From: Salvelinus alpinus
Lineage: Eukaryota > Chordata > Actinopteri > Salmoniformes > Salmonidae
Length of the DNA stretch: 64,000 nt
Direction of reading: 5' to 3'
Assembly (NCBI RefSeq): GCF_045679555.1
Contig: NC_092098.1
Span: forward strand, 19,870,038 to 19,934,037
Shown here one piece after another: positions 12,714 to 25,057 of the stretch; the first letter of the stretch is position 1; each line of letters starts with the position of its first letter. Below the pieces are notes generated by a model. The model had not been told where the DNA came from, ran no database searches, and saw only the letters and a program-made list of their open reading frames with translations. A program made the translations under genes and the position numbers.

Positions 12714-14318
12714 TACAGTTGATGTCGGAAGTTTACATACACCTTAGCCAAATACATTTAAACTCAGTTATTCACAATTCCTGAGATTTAATCCTAGTAA
12801 AAATTCCCTGACTTAGTTCAGTTAGTATCACCACTTTATTTTAAGAATGTGAAATGTCAGAACAATAATAGAAAGAATGATTTATTTCAGCTTTTATTTC
12901 TTTCATCACATTCACAGTGGTTCAGAAGTTTACATACACTCAATTAGTATTTGGTAGAATTGCCTTTAAATTGTTTAACTTGGGTCAAACGTTTTGGGTA
13001 GCCTTCCACAAGCTTCCACAATAAGTTGGGTGAATTTTTGCCCATTCCTCCTGACAGAACTTGTGTAACTGAGTCAGGTTTGTAGGCCTCCTTGCTCGCA
13101 CATGCTTTTTCAGTTCTGCCCACACATTTTCTATAGGATTGAGGTCAGGGCTTTGTGATGGCCACTCCAATACCTTGACTTTGTTGTCCTTAAGCCATAT
13201 TGCCACATCTTTGGAAGAATGCTGGGGTCATTGTTCATTTGGAAAACCCATTTGTGACCAAGCTTTAACTTCCTAACTGATGTCTTGAGATGTTGCTTCA
13301 ATATATCCACATCGCTTTCCTACCTCATGATGCCATCTATTTTGTGAAGTGCACCAGTCCCTCCTGCAGCAAAGCACCCCACAACATGATGCTCCCACCC
13401 CCGTGATTCACGGTTGGGATGGTGTTCTTCGGCTTGCAAGCCTCCCCTTTTTCCTCCAAACATAGCGATGGTCATTATGGCAAAACAGTTCTATTTTTGT
13501 TTCATCAGACCAGAGGGTATTTCTCCAAAAAGTACGAAATTTGTCCCAATGTGCAGTTGCAAACCGTAGTCTGGCTTTTTTATGGCGGTTTGGGAGCAGT
13601 GGCTTCTTCCTTGCTGGACGGCCTTTCAGGTTATGTCAATATAGGACTCGTTTTACTGTGGATATAGATACTTTTGTACCTGTTTCCTCCAGCATCTTCA
13701 CAAGGTCCTTTGCTGTTGTTCTGGGATTGATTTGCACTTTTCACACCACAGTACGTTCATCTCTAGGAGACAGAACGCGTCTCCTTCCTGAGCAGTATGA
13801 TGGCTGCAAGGTCCCATGGGGTTTATACTTGCGTACTATTGTTTGTACAGATGAACGTGGTACCTTCAGGCGTTTGGAAATTTCTCCCAAGGATGAATCA
13901 GACTTGTGGAGGTCTACAATTTTTTCTTTTGATTTTCCCATGATGTCAAGCAAAGAGGCACTGAGTTTGAAGGTAGGCCTTGAAATACATCTACAGGTAC
14001 ACCTCCAATTGACTCAAATTATATCAATTAGCCTATCAGAAGCTTCTAAAGCCATGACATCATTTTCTGTAGTTTTTCAAGCTGTTTAAAGGCACAGTCA
14101 ACTTAGTGTATGTATACTTCTGACCCACTGGAATTGTGATACAGTGAATTATAAGTGAAATGATCTGTCTGTAAACAACTGTTGTAAAAATTACAAAGTA
14201 GATGTCCTAACCGACTTACCAAAACTATAGTTTGTTAACAAGAAATTTGTGGAGTGGTTGAAAAACAAGTTTTAATGACTCCAACCTAAGTGTATGTAAA
14301 CTTCCGACTTCAACTGTA
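12714..14318 (-). mobile_element. Near full-length Sleeping Beauty-type salmonid Tc1 transposon
   Basis: Both ends show the Sleeping Beauty-type inverted repeat (CAGTTGATGTCGGAAGTTT at the left, complement ending TTCAACTGTA at the right). Each end carries the inner direct repeat (TTTACATACAC near 12920 and 14108) and abuts TA. The length of 1605 bp is that of the intact family. The minus strand holds transposase pieces: the paired-like N-terminus at 13741-13953 (KRLKVPRSSVQTIVRKYK) and the C-terminus at 12985-13206 (WPSQSPDLNPIENVWAEL, catalytic Glu kept). The N-terminus lacks about seven residues after MGKSKE. The block around the second catalytic Asp reads MNND instead of MDND. Several frame changes separate the pieces, so it is inactive. 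Confidence 0.92.
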
Positions 14319-14649
14319 TATGTATCTTGTAAACAGAACATTATTCTAGATTATTCCCACTCTCTAGAACGGAACAGAACATTATCCACATGATATTCGT
14401 AGTGCCAGTACCAGATTAGCCACTAGAGGGTGGGGTTTCATCCAACATCCTTTCTCATTAAACGAATGGGTTTCACTGTTCAATTGTAATGGCCATGTGT
14501 TAAAGATGTGTCAAACATGGGGTGAGGGTTATGATTGAGTCAGTGTTAAAAAAACATAATATGCAGAGCGAAAGGCAGTGAATAGAAACAAATTAACAGA
14601 ATTGCTGCGTATGGATTTGTGTATCATGTTAGTTTAAATATGCTCCTGA

Positions 14650-14868
14650 GTGTCGCAGGGGTCAAAGACACTGTATCTCAGTGCAAGAGGCGTCACGGCA
14701 GTACCTGCTTTGAATCCAGGCTGCATCACGTCCGACCGTGATTGGGAGTCCCATAGGGCGGCGCACAATTAATTAGTCCAGCGTCGTCCTGGGTAGTTGT
14801 TGTAAATAAGAATTTGTTCTCAACTGACTTGCCTAGTTGAATAAAGGTTAAATAAATAAATACAAGTA
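14650..14868 (+). mobile_element. tRNA-derived SINE
   Basis: The tRNA-like head (CTGTATCTCAGTGCAAGAGG, then CTTTGAATCCAGGC as B box) is followed by the salmonid SINE body (TGATTGGGAGTCCCATAGG) and the tail ACTTGCCTAGTTGAATAAAG with an A/T-rich end. The same family occurs antisense at 43118-43353, and a tail fragment lies at 19200-19290. Confidence 0.75.
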
Positions 14869-15189
14869 TTAGATGTTTACTGTTTATGTACAGTATAGTG
14901 CTGTCCTCATTTATAGGTTGTTCTTCATGTTTGTCAAAACAAAGGCCCTCTTTGTTGTTCTGGACAGGCAGACAGCGAACAGACAGAGGACAGGGCGTGG
15001 TTGCACCAGTTGTGAGCCAAATCACAAAGGACAGAGAGGGGAGGGGGAAGGAGCCCGGGAGGGGGAGAAAGAGGGAGTGAACGAGCGAACGCATGCGCCC
15101 AAGAGTGACAGGCAGCATATGATGTCATGGCTTGTGCTGGTCTGTGCTCTCTCTCTCCCCACCCTCTGTTCTTCATCTCCCTCCCCTCT

Positions 15190-15305
15190 CTCGCCATCTC
15201 TCTCATTATTGTGAAGGTGGTGTGAGTGGCAGGGCTAGGAAGAGGACACACAGCATTAGCACGGGCATCCCCAGCATCATCACTCAGCATCCCTTCACCT
15301 AAAAG
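15190..15305 (+). other. tppp3: Possible 5' noncoding exon of tppp3
   Basis: A GC-rich non-repetitive stretch ends in a good donor (CCTAAAAG/GTAAAC at 15306). The next plausible acceptor on this strand that leads into an open frame is the tppp3 acceptor at 18203, where the ATG follows after six bases. This would make a 2.9-kb first intron holding the element at 15540 and both microsatellites. It is inferred from splice signals alone, and the exon start is a guess. Confidence 0.3.
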
Positions 15306-15539
15306 GTAAACATGTCTATATTTATAGTTATCCTGTACCTTAGTCTATGGACCAGAAATTAAGAGGTTCAAACACAATGCATGACGGAAAATCATAGAAA
15401 TGAGAAGCCATTTGTTTGACATCATTTAATGTGCTCACTGTCCTCTTTTTGGTTTACTTTTCTTTTGTGCTTACTTTCAGGCATCTTTACTAGACTCCGT
15501 CGTTATACTTTATTTGAAATGTACATACGTGTAGACATA

Positions 15540-16068
15540 TATACACTGAGTGTACAAAACATTAGGAACACCTGCTCTTTCCATGACATCAACTGACCAG
15601 GTGGATCCAGGCAAAAGCTATGATCCCTTATTGATGTCACTTGTTAAATACACTTTAATCAATATAGATGAAGGGGAGGAAACAGGTTAAAGAAAGATTT
15701 TTAATCCTAGAGACAATTAAGACATGGATTGTGTATGTGTGCCATGCAGAGGGTGAATGGGCAAGACAAAATATTTAAGTGCCTTTGAACAGGGTATGGC
15801 AGTAGGTGCCAGGTGCACCGGTTTGAGTGTGTCAAGAACTGCAACGCTGCTGGGTTTTTCACACTCAACAGTTTCTTGTGTGTATCAAGAATGGTCCACC
15901 CCCCAAAAGGACTTCCAGCCGACTTGACACAATTGTGGGAAGCATTGGACTCAACATGGTCCAGCATCCCGTTGGAAGGCTTTCGACACCTTGTAGAATC
16001 CATGTGAATTCAGGGCTGTTCTGAGGGCAAAAGAATGTGTTCTTAATGTTTTGTACACTCAGTGTATA
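15540..16068. mobile_element. Non-autonomous inverted-repeat DNA element (Tc1-like)
   Basis: Both ends carry the inverted repeat ACTGAGTGTACAAAACATTA, flanked by TA-rich sequence. The interior (529 bp total) has minus-strand traces of a degenerate Tc1-like coding region ([14 protein letters not shown]-like) but no intact frame. It is a repeat I recognise from other salmonid loci. It lies in the presumed first intron of tppp3. Confidence 0.7.
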
Positions 16069-16413
16069 TTATATGTCATGGGGCTATATTGCATAATATT
16101 TGTGTTTAACTTGTGGAATGTTCCTGTACTGTAAAAAATTACTTCAAGATATAATAATATTTCTTTACATTTTGAATATCAAATGCTCAATGGCCCAGTT
16201 TTGGATAAAATACATGAACTTGTTAGCCATCATAAATGGACAAGACCCATTATAAAACAGAGAACGTGAGCAGTCTGGAGCCTCATTTAGCGAAAATAAT
16301 TGAGATATTTTCCCCAACAACAGGCTGCTCTCCAGGAATGATACATCATGGAATGTTATTTAATTAAGTAACTGCCAGAGAGTAGCTGAAACAACAGTAA
16401 CAGTTCAAGATGG

Positions 16414-16636
<223 letters not shown>

Positions 16637-16970
16637 CACCATAAGTCAGCGGCCACAGCAGCCATTTCTTGGCGGGGCAGGGAATCAATCCAGCTAATGG
16701 ATTCATTACAAACAAGTGAATATGTGAGTAATGCACAGAAGACATGGTGTGCTGAATGTCTTGCCTTAACGACCAAATCTCTCCCAATACTTAATACCTC
16801 ATTTCCTGTTCGTGGACATACAGCGTCCTCCCAATGTTATTTCAATATTATGGCAGGGCACCTGGTCTTTGTGTGAGAAACAACAACCATCTCAACTGTA
16901 TGCCTTTCTCGTACATCCCATCCTTAATGTTGTACCCCTCCCTCTCATCATCTCTCTCTTTCATCATTCG

Positions 16971-18190
<1,220 letters not shown>

Positions 18191-18209
18191 CCTCTCTGTA
18201 TAGGACAGA

Positions 18210-19052
18210 ATGGCAGAGGGCTCAGTATCAGAAGCAGAGGTGGAGACGGCCTTCAAGAAGTTTGCCATTCATGGGGACACCAAGGCTAATGGGAAGGAGA
18301 TGAATGGCAAGAACTTTGCCAAACTCTGCAAGGACTGCCGGGTCATCGACGGCAAGAACGTCACCGCCACCGACGTGGACATCGTCTTCACTAAAGTCAA
18401 GTGAGAGACTCCGTCCAGTTTCAAATCTCCACACTGAAAGATCCACAGTCATCTTTCTAGTGAGAGGGAAAATGGCCAGAGGACCTCAGAATACCTTATC
18501 AGGAATGACATACAAAATTTTGTGTCTGTGTATTTTAGGGCGAAGACAGCTCGTGTGATCACCTTTGAGCAATTCAGCCAGGCCCTGTCAGAGTTGGCCC
18601 CAAAACGTTTTAAAGGGAAGGGCCAGGAGGAGGCGCTGCAGCAGCTCTATGGCCTCATAGCAGGGAAGGAGCCCTCCAACGCGGGCGTCACCGTGAGTGT
18701 CTACCTGTCAGCAGCACACTGCCTGATAATATTACAGTCTCAGAGAGAGAAAGAGTGTGTGTCCGTGTGTGTGCTGTGTGTTTGCATATGTGTAAGGGGT
18801 GGGTAACTTCTTGCTTTGTATGCTAATCTCTCTTTCCTTCTCTCTTTTTCCTGCTCATAGAAAGTGGCCAAGGCAGCGGCGGTGGACAGACTGACAAACA
18901 CCACCAAATTCACGGGGGCACACAAGGAGCGTTTTGACGAGACTGGCAAAGGGAAGGGCAAGGCTGGGCGAGAGGAGATCCCAGATGCCAGTGGCTATGT
19001 GGGGGCCTACAAGGGGAAGGGCACCTATGAGGATAAGGTCAAGGAAGCATAG
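18210..19052 (+). CDS. tppp3: Tubulin polymerization-promoting protein family member 3
   Basis: Exons 18210-18400, 18539-18692 and 18861-19052 join in phase (donors GTGAGA and GTGAGT, acceptors TTTTAG and CTCATAG) to 178 residues, close to the 176 of mammalian TPPP3. The p25-alpha domain fills nearly the whole protein: FKKFAIHGD and [10 protein letters not shown] near the start, [17 protein letters not shown] in the middle. The conserved C-terminal block ([33 protein letters not shown]) is complete. Family knowledge: a cytosolic microtubule-binding and bundling protein without the long N-terminal extension of TPPP1. The ATG follows the acceptor at 18203 by six bases; that acceptor's pyrimidine tract is the end of the CT array. 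No frame damage is seen. Confidence 0.96.
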
Positions 19053-19199
19053 GCAGGATAGAGGAAACAGAGAGAGAGCTACTCAGACCCTACCATTTAC
19101 CCCAAAACCCCCCTAAATACTGGACTTTCAATTAGAACTGAGAACTGCACAGGTACAGGAGGATGGACTGTTTAGTCACTGGATGCCATAGTATCAGGG

Positions 19200-19290
19200 G
19201 AGGCCATCATTGTAAATAATAATTTCTTCTTAACTGACTTGCCTAGTTAAATAAAGGTTACATTTAAAAATGTAAAAATATATCCTCAGA
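19200..19290 (+). mobile_element. SINE tail fragment providing AATAAA downstream of tppp3
   Basis: The sequence CATTGTAAATAATAATTTC through ACTTGCCTAGTTAAATAAAG is the 3' end of the SINE family seen at 14650 and 43118. It contains AATAAA at 19250-19255, about 200 bases after the tppp3 stop. It may serve as the gene's poly(A) signal, since no earlier AATAAA is seen. Confidence 0.6.
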
Positions 19291-19511
19291 GTTACAGGGT
19301 GGGGTTGGGGTGGTAGGATGGAGAGGGGAGGTGTAACGGTTCCAGTGGGGAGTAAACCTGAATATGAAATATTACCTTTACTAGTTGATAAAGAATAATG
19401 ATTTCTTAGGGAGAAAATGTACTTAAATAATCTACATACTCCCCCTTCGTAAATGCTCCAGCCCAACACCTGACCCCATCCCTCCCAGCTTTACTAAACA
19501 CCTCAGTCAGC

Positions 19512-19712
19512 GCACTTATTACTACAGGAAGTAACTCAGCTCCCTACTACTACAGGAAGTAACTCAGCTCCCTACTACTACAGGAAGTAACTCAGCTCCC
19601 TACTACTACAGGAAGTAACTCAGCTCCCTACTACTACAGGAAGTAACTCAGCTCCCTACTACTACAGGAAGTAACTCAGCTCCCTACTACTACAGGAAGT
19701 AACTCAGCTTCC
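19512..19712. repeat. 28-bp minisatellite, about seven copies
   Basis: The unit CTACTACTACAGGAAGTAA plus CTCAGCTCC repeats with a period of 28 bases and almost no divergence. Only the outer copies vary. Such uniformity points to recent expansion. Confidence 0.95.
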
Positions 19713-20715
19713 TACCACTACACACATTGTGCCTTATCATTGAGGTTGCTTCTAACACTAATGCCCTGGTATTATGCACTTCTTTCACCCACATCCTTCT
19801 CAACTGATGTACATAGCTTCATCTGCTCTGCTATAATAACTGTATATTGGAAATATAAATGGATGAATTCATAAATACATTATTAGATGATGTAATAGAT
19901 GAATGAATGGTGAATACATTCAAAGATATATAGACTGTATCTGGACATTATAGTCCTTTGCTTGTGCTGTAGATTGGACACATGGAATAAGAGACAGATG
20001 AGTCCTCTCCTCCTCTGAGAAGATGGGAACACTGTCTGTTGGAGGACTGGGAGCCTCCTGACTACACTGTTGTTCTGTCCTTCCTGATCATTGTACAGTC
20101 TAGCTGTGTCTCCCTCTGTTCTGAAGAGCTGGAAAATACTATGTAAACGCTCAAATAAATCACTGAGCAGCAAATCAGACCATGTGAAAGAGTTATTTTT
20201 TCTCTCTCTGTTACACACTCACACACACACACACAACTCTATCAATTCATATCAAAGTCACAGGGATTAGTACTATTCCATTGGGTACTGCACACCCCAA
20301 AACACAGTATCTGTCCCTAATACCTTTAACAAGCCAGTCTGCTTCCTCTGTTATTAAGTCCCATACTGGTGCAACAAGGCTATAAAGTGAATGAGGACCT
20401 CCCCAATACATAGTCACCCCCTGTCTATCTGAGACCTGAGCTGAAAGATGTGAGGTGAGACACATGGAATGGCGTTTATTGTAGTTGACTGTCCTCTGTA
20501 GCATGTTGCTATGGGTGGAACATCCCTCTGGGATAGGTGATGAAGGATGCTCTGCTTGCATGTGACATTCTATGTCATGTTCAGTGGGAGTGTGCTTTCG
20601 TGAATGTTCAGATCAGTTCAGAAGAGTTCAATTCACTATTGTGTTAGGAATGCACTTAAAAAGAAATGCCTTGTGTGTGAGGATGTGTCTGTGTTGCGTC
20701 CTGTCCTCTCTCCCA
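19713..20715. other. No recognised gene
   Basis: The stretch holds A/T-rich sequence and a short CA run at 20218-20234. I see no supported exon or known repeat here; the short open frames lack splice context or family resemblance. Confidence 0.5.
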
Positions 20716-21960
20716 GGTATCGTGCTGCTGTGTGTGTTGTAGACAGGATCTTCTCCTGGAACAGCCCGAGACAACACTGTGAGAGACAAAGAACACAGAG
20801 GAATTGTCTATACTGTATGTAAGTGTTTATAATAGTCTGGTTTGAGTCTCAATGAGGATGTGTGTTAGTGTGTACAGATTGTTAGTGTGTGCATGTGTAC
20901 AGAGTGTATGACAGACCCAGCGTCCTGTGGCTGCGGTGTGATGCAGAGACAGGTGGGGCAGCTGCAGAACTATTACAACACTACTCTGACCCAACTAAAG
21001 ACACACCTAGAGACAGCCCAGACTGCACTGGCTGACATTAAGGGTGAGAGTCTTATCTATGCCTGCATATCTGTGTGTTTTACAATCAGATTATTGACGA
21101 TCCATGTGTAGCCTGGCGAAAGTAAACCCAGCACAGGACACAAAACTCCATCGGGGTTGTTTGTCCTGTCAAAGCTTGAATTTAAAATAGGATCATGTAC
21201 TGTAGGAGGGAAATCACCACAAGGTGAAGTCACCATAAAGTAAAGTTCAGTCTAAATCACAATCAAGTGAAATACATCTGTTAGTGAAGTGCATAAAAAC
21301 AATCTGAGTACAATAAGTACAAAGGGAAATGCATAAACAGTAGTGGCTCTGCTTTCTATTAAAAACAAAAGTAGATATAAATAAATACAGCGATGTACTT
21401 TTACCACCTGGCTACAGCTCCTATTGTACTTGCTCTAGTAGAAAGTATAAACTATGAATCAACATAACTACTTCAATAGGCTTCTGACTAACTGCCAAGT
21501 ACTGTAGCTCCTCTAGCTACACTAATTTCACAACTCCTCTTTCCCTGTGTATCTCTGACCATCATTCCACCCCCCTACTGTGTAGATAGCTGTAAAAGCG
21601 TTCTCTGTGGCCTTGGCACGCTGGAGTCGGTGTGTGGGTTAGGTGAGGTAGCAGATCACCGTAGCTTACTAGCACGTGTTCATCAACTTGGCAGGCCTAC
21701 AATGTGTCGTCAGGGCTTTTCACCACGCCCCGCTCTGGGGTTTACAGCCTGGCCCTGACAGGTTGGAGTGATGCAGGCTCCCCTGGGACCCTACTGGCAG
21801 GCTGCGCCAGCCTGTACCACAACACCCGGAGCCTGGCCACGCTGTAGGAGAGGAACCACGAGGACATGGCCAGCACCGTGCTGTCCTCCTGCCCTCTGCC
21901 CCCTGGCTGCTTCCCCTGTGATGACCAGAGCCACTACACCCCTGACTGACCACTAGGAGC
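20716..21960 (+). pseudogene. Broken gene with C1q-like domain
   Basis: Candidate exons with usable splice sites are at about 20897-21042 and 21720-21960. The first (acceptor GTACAG, donor GTGAGAG) encodes a Cys-bearing start and an amphipathic helix (QRQVGQLQNYYNTTLTQL). The second encodes GLFTTPRSGVYSLAL, the signature strand of C1q/cerebellin-type domains, then LYHNTRSLATL, an in-frame TAG, and ERNHEDMAS, which lines up with the NHED/ASN strand of the family. A short intervening segment near 21586-21640 could be another exon. Secreted C1q-like proteins trimerise through this domain. The stop within the domain and the truncated end argue for a pseudogene. Identification rests on a few short motifs. 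Confidence 0.45.
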
Positions 21961-22339
21961 TCACTCCTCTTCATGAGTAGAGTCTCTGTCTCTATCCTTC
22001 CTTCAATATTCAGGCCTTATATTTTTGTCTCATATTTAGGGCTCATATTTAGTAATGGGGTGTGATCTCTCAGTTACCTGATCAGTGATCAGATATGGCA
22101 ATAAGTTATTGGAAAACCACAGCACTGTGATAGAGGAATATTAACAATCTTTACTGCCTTTTTCTCAGGCTTAGATGAAGCTGATATCAAGTTGTGTTGG
22201 AGCTTTTGATCTGGGGGTTATAAAATACATCATTAGTTAAATGGATGACTGCACAGCAGGAGGACAATGGAGGAAGGAATGTTTATAAATGATCAGATTT
22301 ATCAACAGTTTAGTTCCAACAGTTAACCACCCAGTTACC
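21961..22339. other. No recognised gene
   Basis: Non-coding sequence between the C1q-like relic and the next MITE. No repeat family recognised. Confidence 0.4.
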
Positions 22340-22683
22340 TACAGGACCAGTCAAAAGTTTGGACACACCTACACATTCAATGGTTTTTCTTTATTTTAAC
22401 TATTTTCTACACTATAGAATAATAAGTGAAGACTTCATAACTATGAAATAACACAAATGGAATCATGTAGTAACCAAAAAAGTGTTAAACAAATCAAAAT
22501 ATATTTTATATTTGAGATTCTTCAAAGTAGCCACCCTTTGCCTTGATGACAGCTTTGCACAGTCTTGGCATTTTCTTGGCATAGTTTTGATGTCTTCACT
22601 ATTATTCTACAATGTACAACATAGTAAAATAAAGAAAAACCCTTGAATGAGTAGGTGTGTCCAAACTTTTGACTGGTACTGTA
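22340..22683. mobile_element. Short Tc1 derivative (family 2 MITE)
   Basis: Both long terminal repeats of Tc1 family 2 are present (GGACCAGTCAAAAGTTTGG at the left, CAAACTTTTGACTGGTACTG at the right), flanked by TA. The transposase gene is completely deleted, leaving 344 bp. It is a clean internal-deletion derivative. Confidence 0.88.
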
Positions 22684-24063
22684 TGTGAGCATGGACGTCT
22701 GTATTTTCTTCATAAGTGTAATGTACACTCTTCTAAAACGGATGAGTTTAGTCTGCAGACAATTCACCAGAATAGCAGCACTTTGCACAGTGATCATATT
22801 ACATGGGAGTGTAACTCCTCCATTTCCTCCTCTCTCTCTAATATGATTATTATGAGAGGTAGTGACTGAGGTGATTAGTGAAGATAATAACAGTTCCTCA
22901 GGTCCATCAACTCCTCTCTCTGTCCTGTGTTCTCAGGGAAAGGTAAGGGGATTATAGCACAGAGAGCTTGGTGTCCATAACTTTAGCTTTCCCCCAGAAA
23001 TCTTAATTCAAGCGCAGCCTGTGCCAGCTTTCAGAAGATTCTAATCTCAGAACAATGTGCCCCTCAGAACCATTTTGATGTGAATTGGATGCGGTGACAC
23101 TGATCACGACAGTGAGCTAGGATAAGATGTCAATAGATAGATTACCTGCCCAGCGCGTTATTCACACAAACCATGACACCTTCACTGTCAGATTCATTAC
23201 TTATGTCACCACACGAATGAACCCTGGGAATGAGTGAGTAGGACAGGAAAGGGGGAAGGACAATCCCCTAAACTATGCCCCCCTTGATCAGGCATTATCA
23301 GTGTCCAATTGAAACCCAAGAACACTGGGACTGAGACAAATCCAGGAGGAACCCACTCACAGATCATAATCAACAACCTCACTGATGCTATCAGTCCACC
23401 TGCCACCAGTGACCTAATAATAATAATACACACAGAAAGCTACAGTAGCTGTACACATTACACACTGCCTGATAATCTAAGTGGACCCTGCAGGTTCCTG
23501 CCTTCACACCTAGTTTGGGTGTCCTGTCCAGGGACCTGGGATTGGAAGTGTGTGTGGAAAGGGATTTAGGGGATTGTGCTGGCAGTGGGGTGTGTCAGAA
23601 AGGAAAATAACTTGCATTACTGTTTTTGCTGTGTTGTGCATGTTAAATGGATGTTGTGTTTGTAGATTTTCTACTCTATATTATAAGCAAGATCACATTG
23701 TATTTTAGGGCTAGAAAATGATATTTCTCCCCACATTTTCCAGTGCTGTCTGTGTCCTTTGGGTCTCAGATGAGTGTCCACTCTGTTCCTCTTGGGGGCG
23801 CTGTATCTCAATGTGAGAGTCCAGACCTCCTTCCCGAAGGAAGCAGCAGGTAAAGCGTTCATCCTCATCATGCCTATGAAAGTTTATGAACTCTGGGACT
23901 TTATACTCTGTAAAACAGTACTGAAATCCCTGTATATGTTTCCAAAAAATTACAAATCAACACGTGTTAAAGTAGCTACTTTGCATCATTCAACATCAGT
24001 TACAGTAGGCTACATTAATGTCTCAACCCTCCTCTCTCCCTCCGTCTCTTCTCTCTCTGCTGT
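22684..24063. other. No recognised gene
   Basis: Mostly unique-looking sequence. One stretch near 23745-23850 is flanked by an AG acceptor and a GTAAAG donor and is open, but it resembles no family I know, so I do not call it. Confidence 0.4.
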
Positions 24064-25057
24064 GGTCAGTGGCATGGGAGGGTTCTTGGTCACCTCCTTG
24101 ATCAAGGCCCTTCTCCCCTGATTGCTCAGTTTGGCCAGAGCGGCCAGCTCTAGGAAGAGTCTTGGTGGTTCCAAACTTATTCCATTTAAGAATGATGGAG
24201 GCCACAGTGTTTTTGGGGACCTTCAATGCTGCAGACATTTTTTGGTACTCTTCCCCAGATTTGTTCCTTGACACAATCCTGTCTTGGAGCGGACAATTCC
24301 TTCGACCTCATGGCTTGATTTTTGCTCTGACATGCACTGTCAACTGTGGGACTTTATATAGACTTTCCAAATCATGTCCAATAAATTGAATTTACCACAG
24401 GTGGACTCCAATCAAGTTGTAGAAACATCTCAATGATGATCAATGGAAACAGGATGTACCTGTGCTTTATTTCAAGTTTCATTGCAAAGTGTCTGAATAC
24501 TTATGTAAATAAGGTGTTTCTGTTTTCGCTGTTACGAATCCCGCCGAAGATGGTGCCTCTTCCCGTTCGGGCGGCGCTCAGCGGTCGTCGTCTCCGGCCT
24601 ACTAGCTGCCACCGATCCCCTTTTCTGTTTCATTTAGTTTTGTCTGATTTGTTGCACCTGTTTTGTGTTTAGGTTCATTGTGGGCTATTTAAACCCAGTT
24701 GGCCCGCCGACTTTTGTGCGGGCTTGTTTTTCTGTTTGTGGTGTCGTATTTTCTTGTGGTGTCTGTTCCATGTGGATTTTGTCTTGTTTGTTTTAGACTG
24801 TTACTTGACGCGCCCTTGTATGTGTGGCGTAGCCTTCTCGTTATATTCTTTTGGAATATTAAATCCACTTGCTTCTCACTACCCTGCTCTCTGCGCCTGA
24901 CTCCTTCATCACCACTTTTGGAATTGTGACATTCGCTTTGTCATTATGAGGTATTGTGTGTAGATTTAATTTTTTTTAATACATTTTACAATAAGGCTGT
25001 AACGTAACAAAATGTGGAAAAAGTCAAGGGGTCTGAATAATTTCCGAAGGCACTGTA
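24064..25057 (-). mobile_element. Tc1-like transposon (family 3), 5' part lost, split by an LTR
   Basis: The right end ends TTTCCGAAGGCACTGTA as in other family 3 copies. The minus strand encodes the transposase N-terminus around 24270-24100 (KVPKNTVASIILKWNKFGTT, helix-turn-helix). The rest of the transposase and the other terminal repeat are missing at 24064. A solo LTR (24530-24931) sits inside the terminal repeat region. Confidence 0.85.
24530..24931 (+). mobile_element. Solo LTR, Ty3/Gypsy-type
   Basis: A 402-bp segment starts TGTTACGAATCCCGCC and ends GGAATTGTGACA (TG...CA). It is flanked by the 5-bp duplication TTCGC (24525-24529 and 24932-24936). It lies inside a Tc1 terminal region whose sequence resumes directly after it. 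The 5-bp duplication fits Ty3/Gypsy elements. No internal coding part remains, as expected after LTR-LTR recombination. The clean ends and exact duplication suggest it is younger than the Tc1. Confidence 0.85.

Noticed and set aside
14726-15290. Open frames near 14.7-15.3 kb on both strands
   Set aside because: They cross a SINE and a purine-rich upstream region and look like no protein family; the region fits better as a promoter and 5' noncoding exon.
23745-23850. Exon candidate between an AG acceptor and a GTAAAG donor
   Set aside because: Its phase does not fit the candidate exon at 28380 and the peptide matches no family I know.
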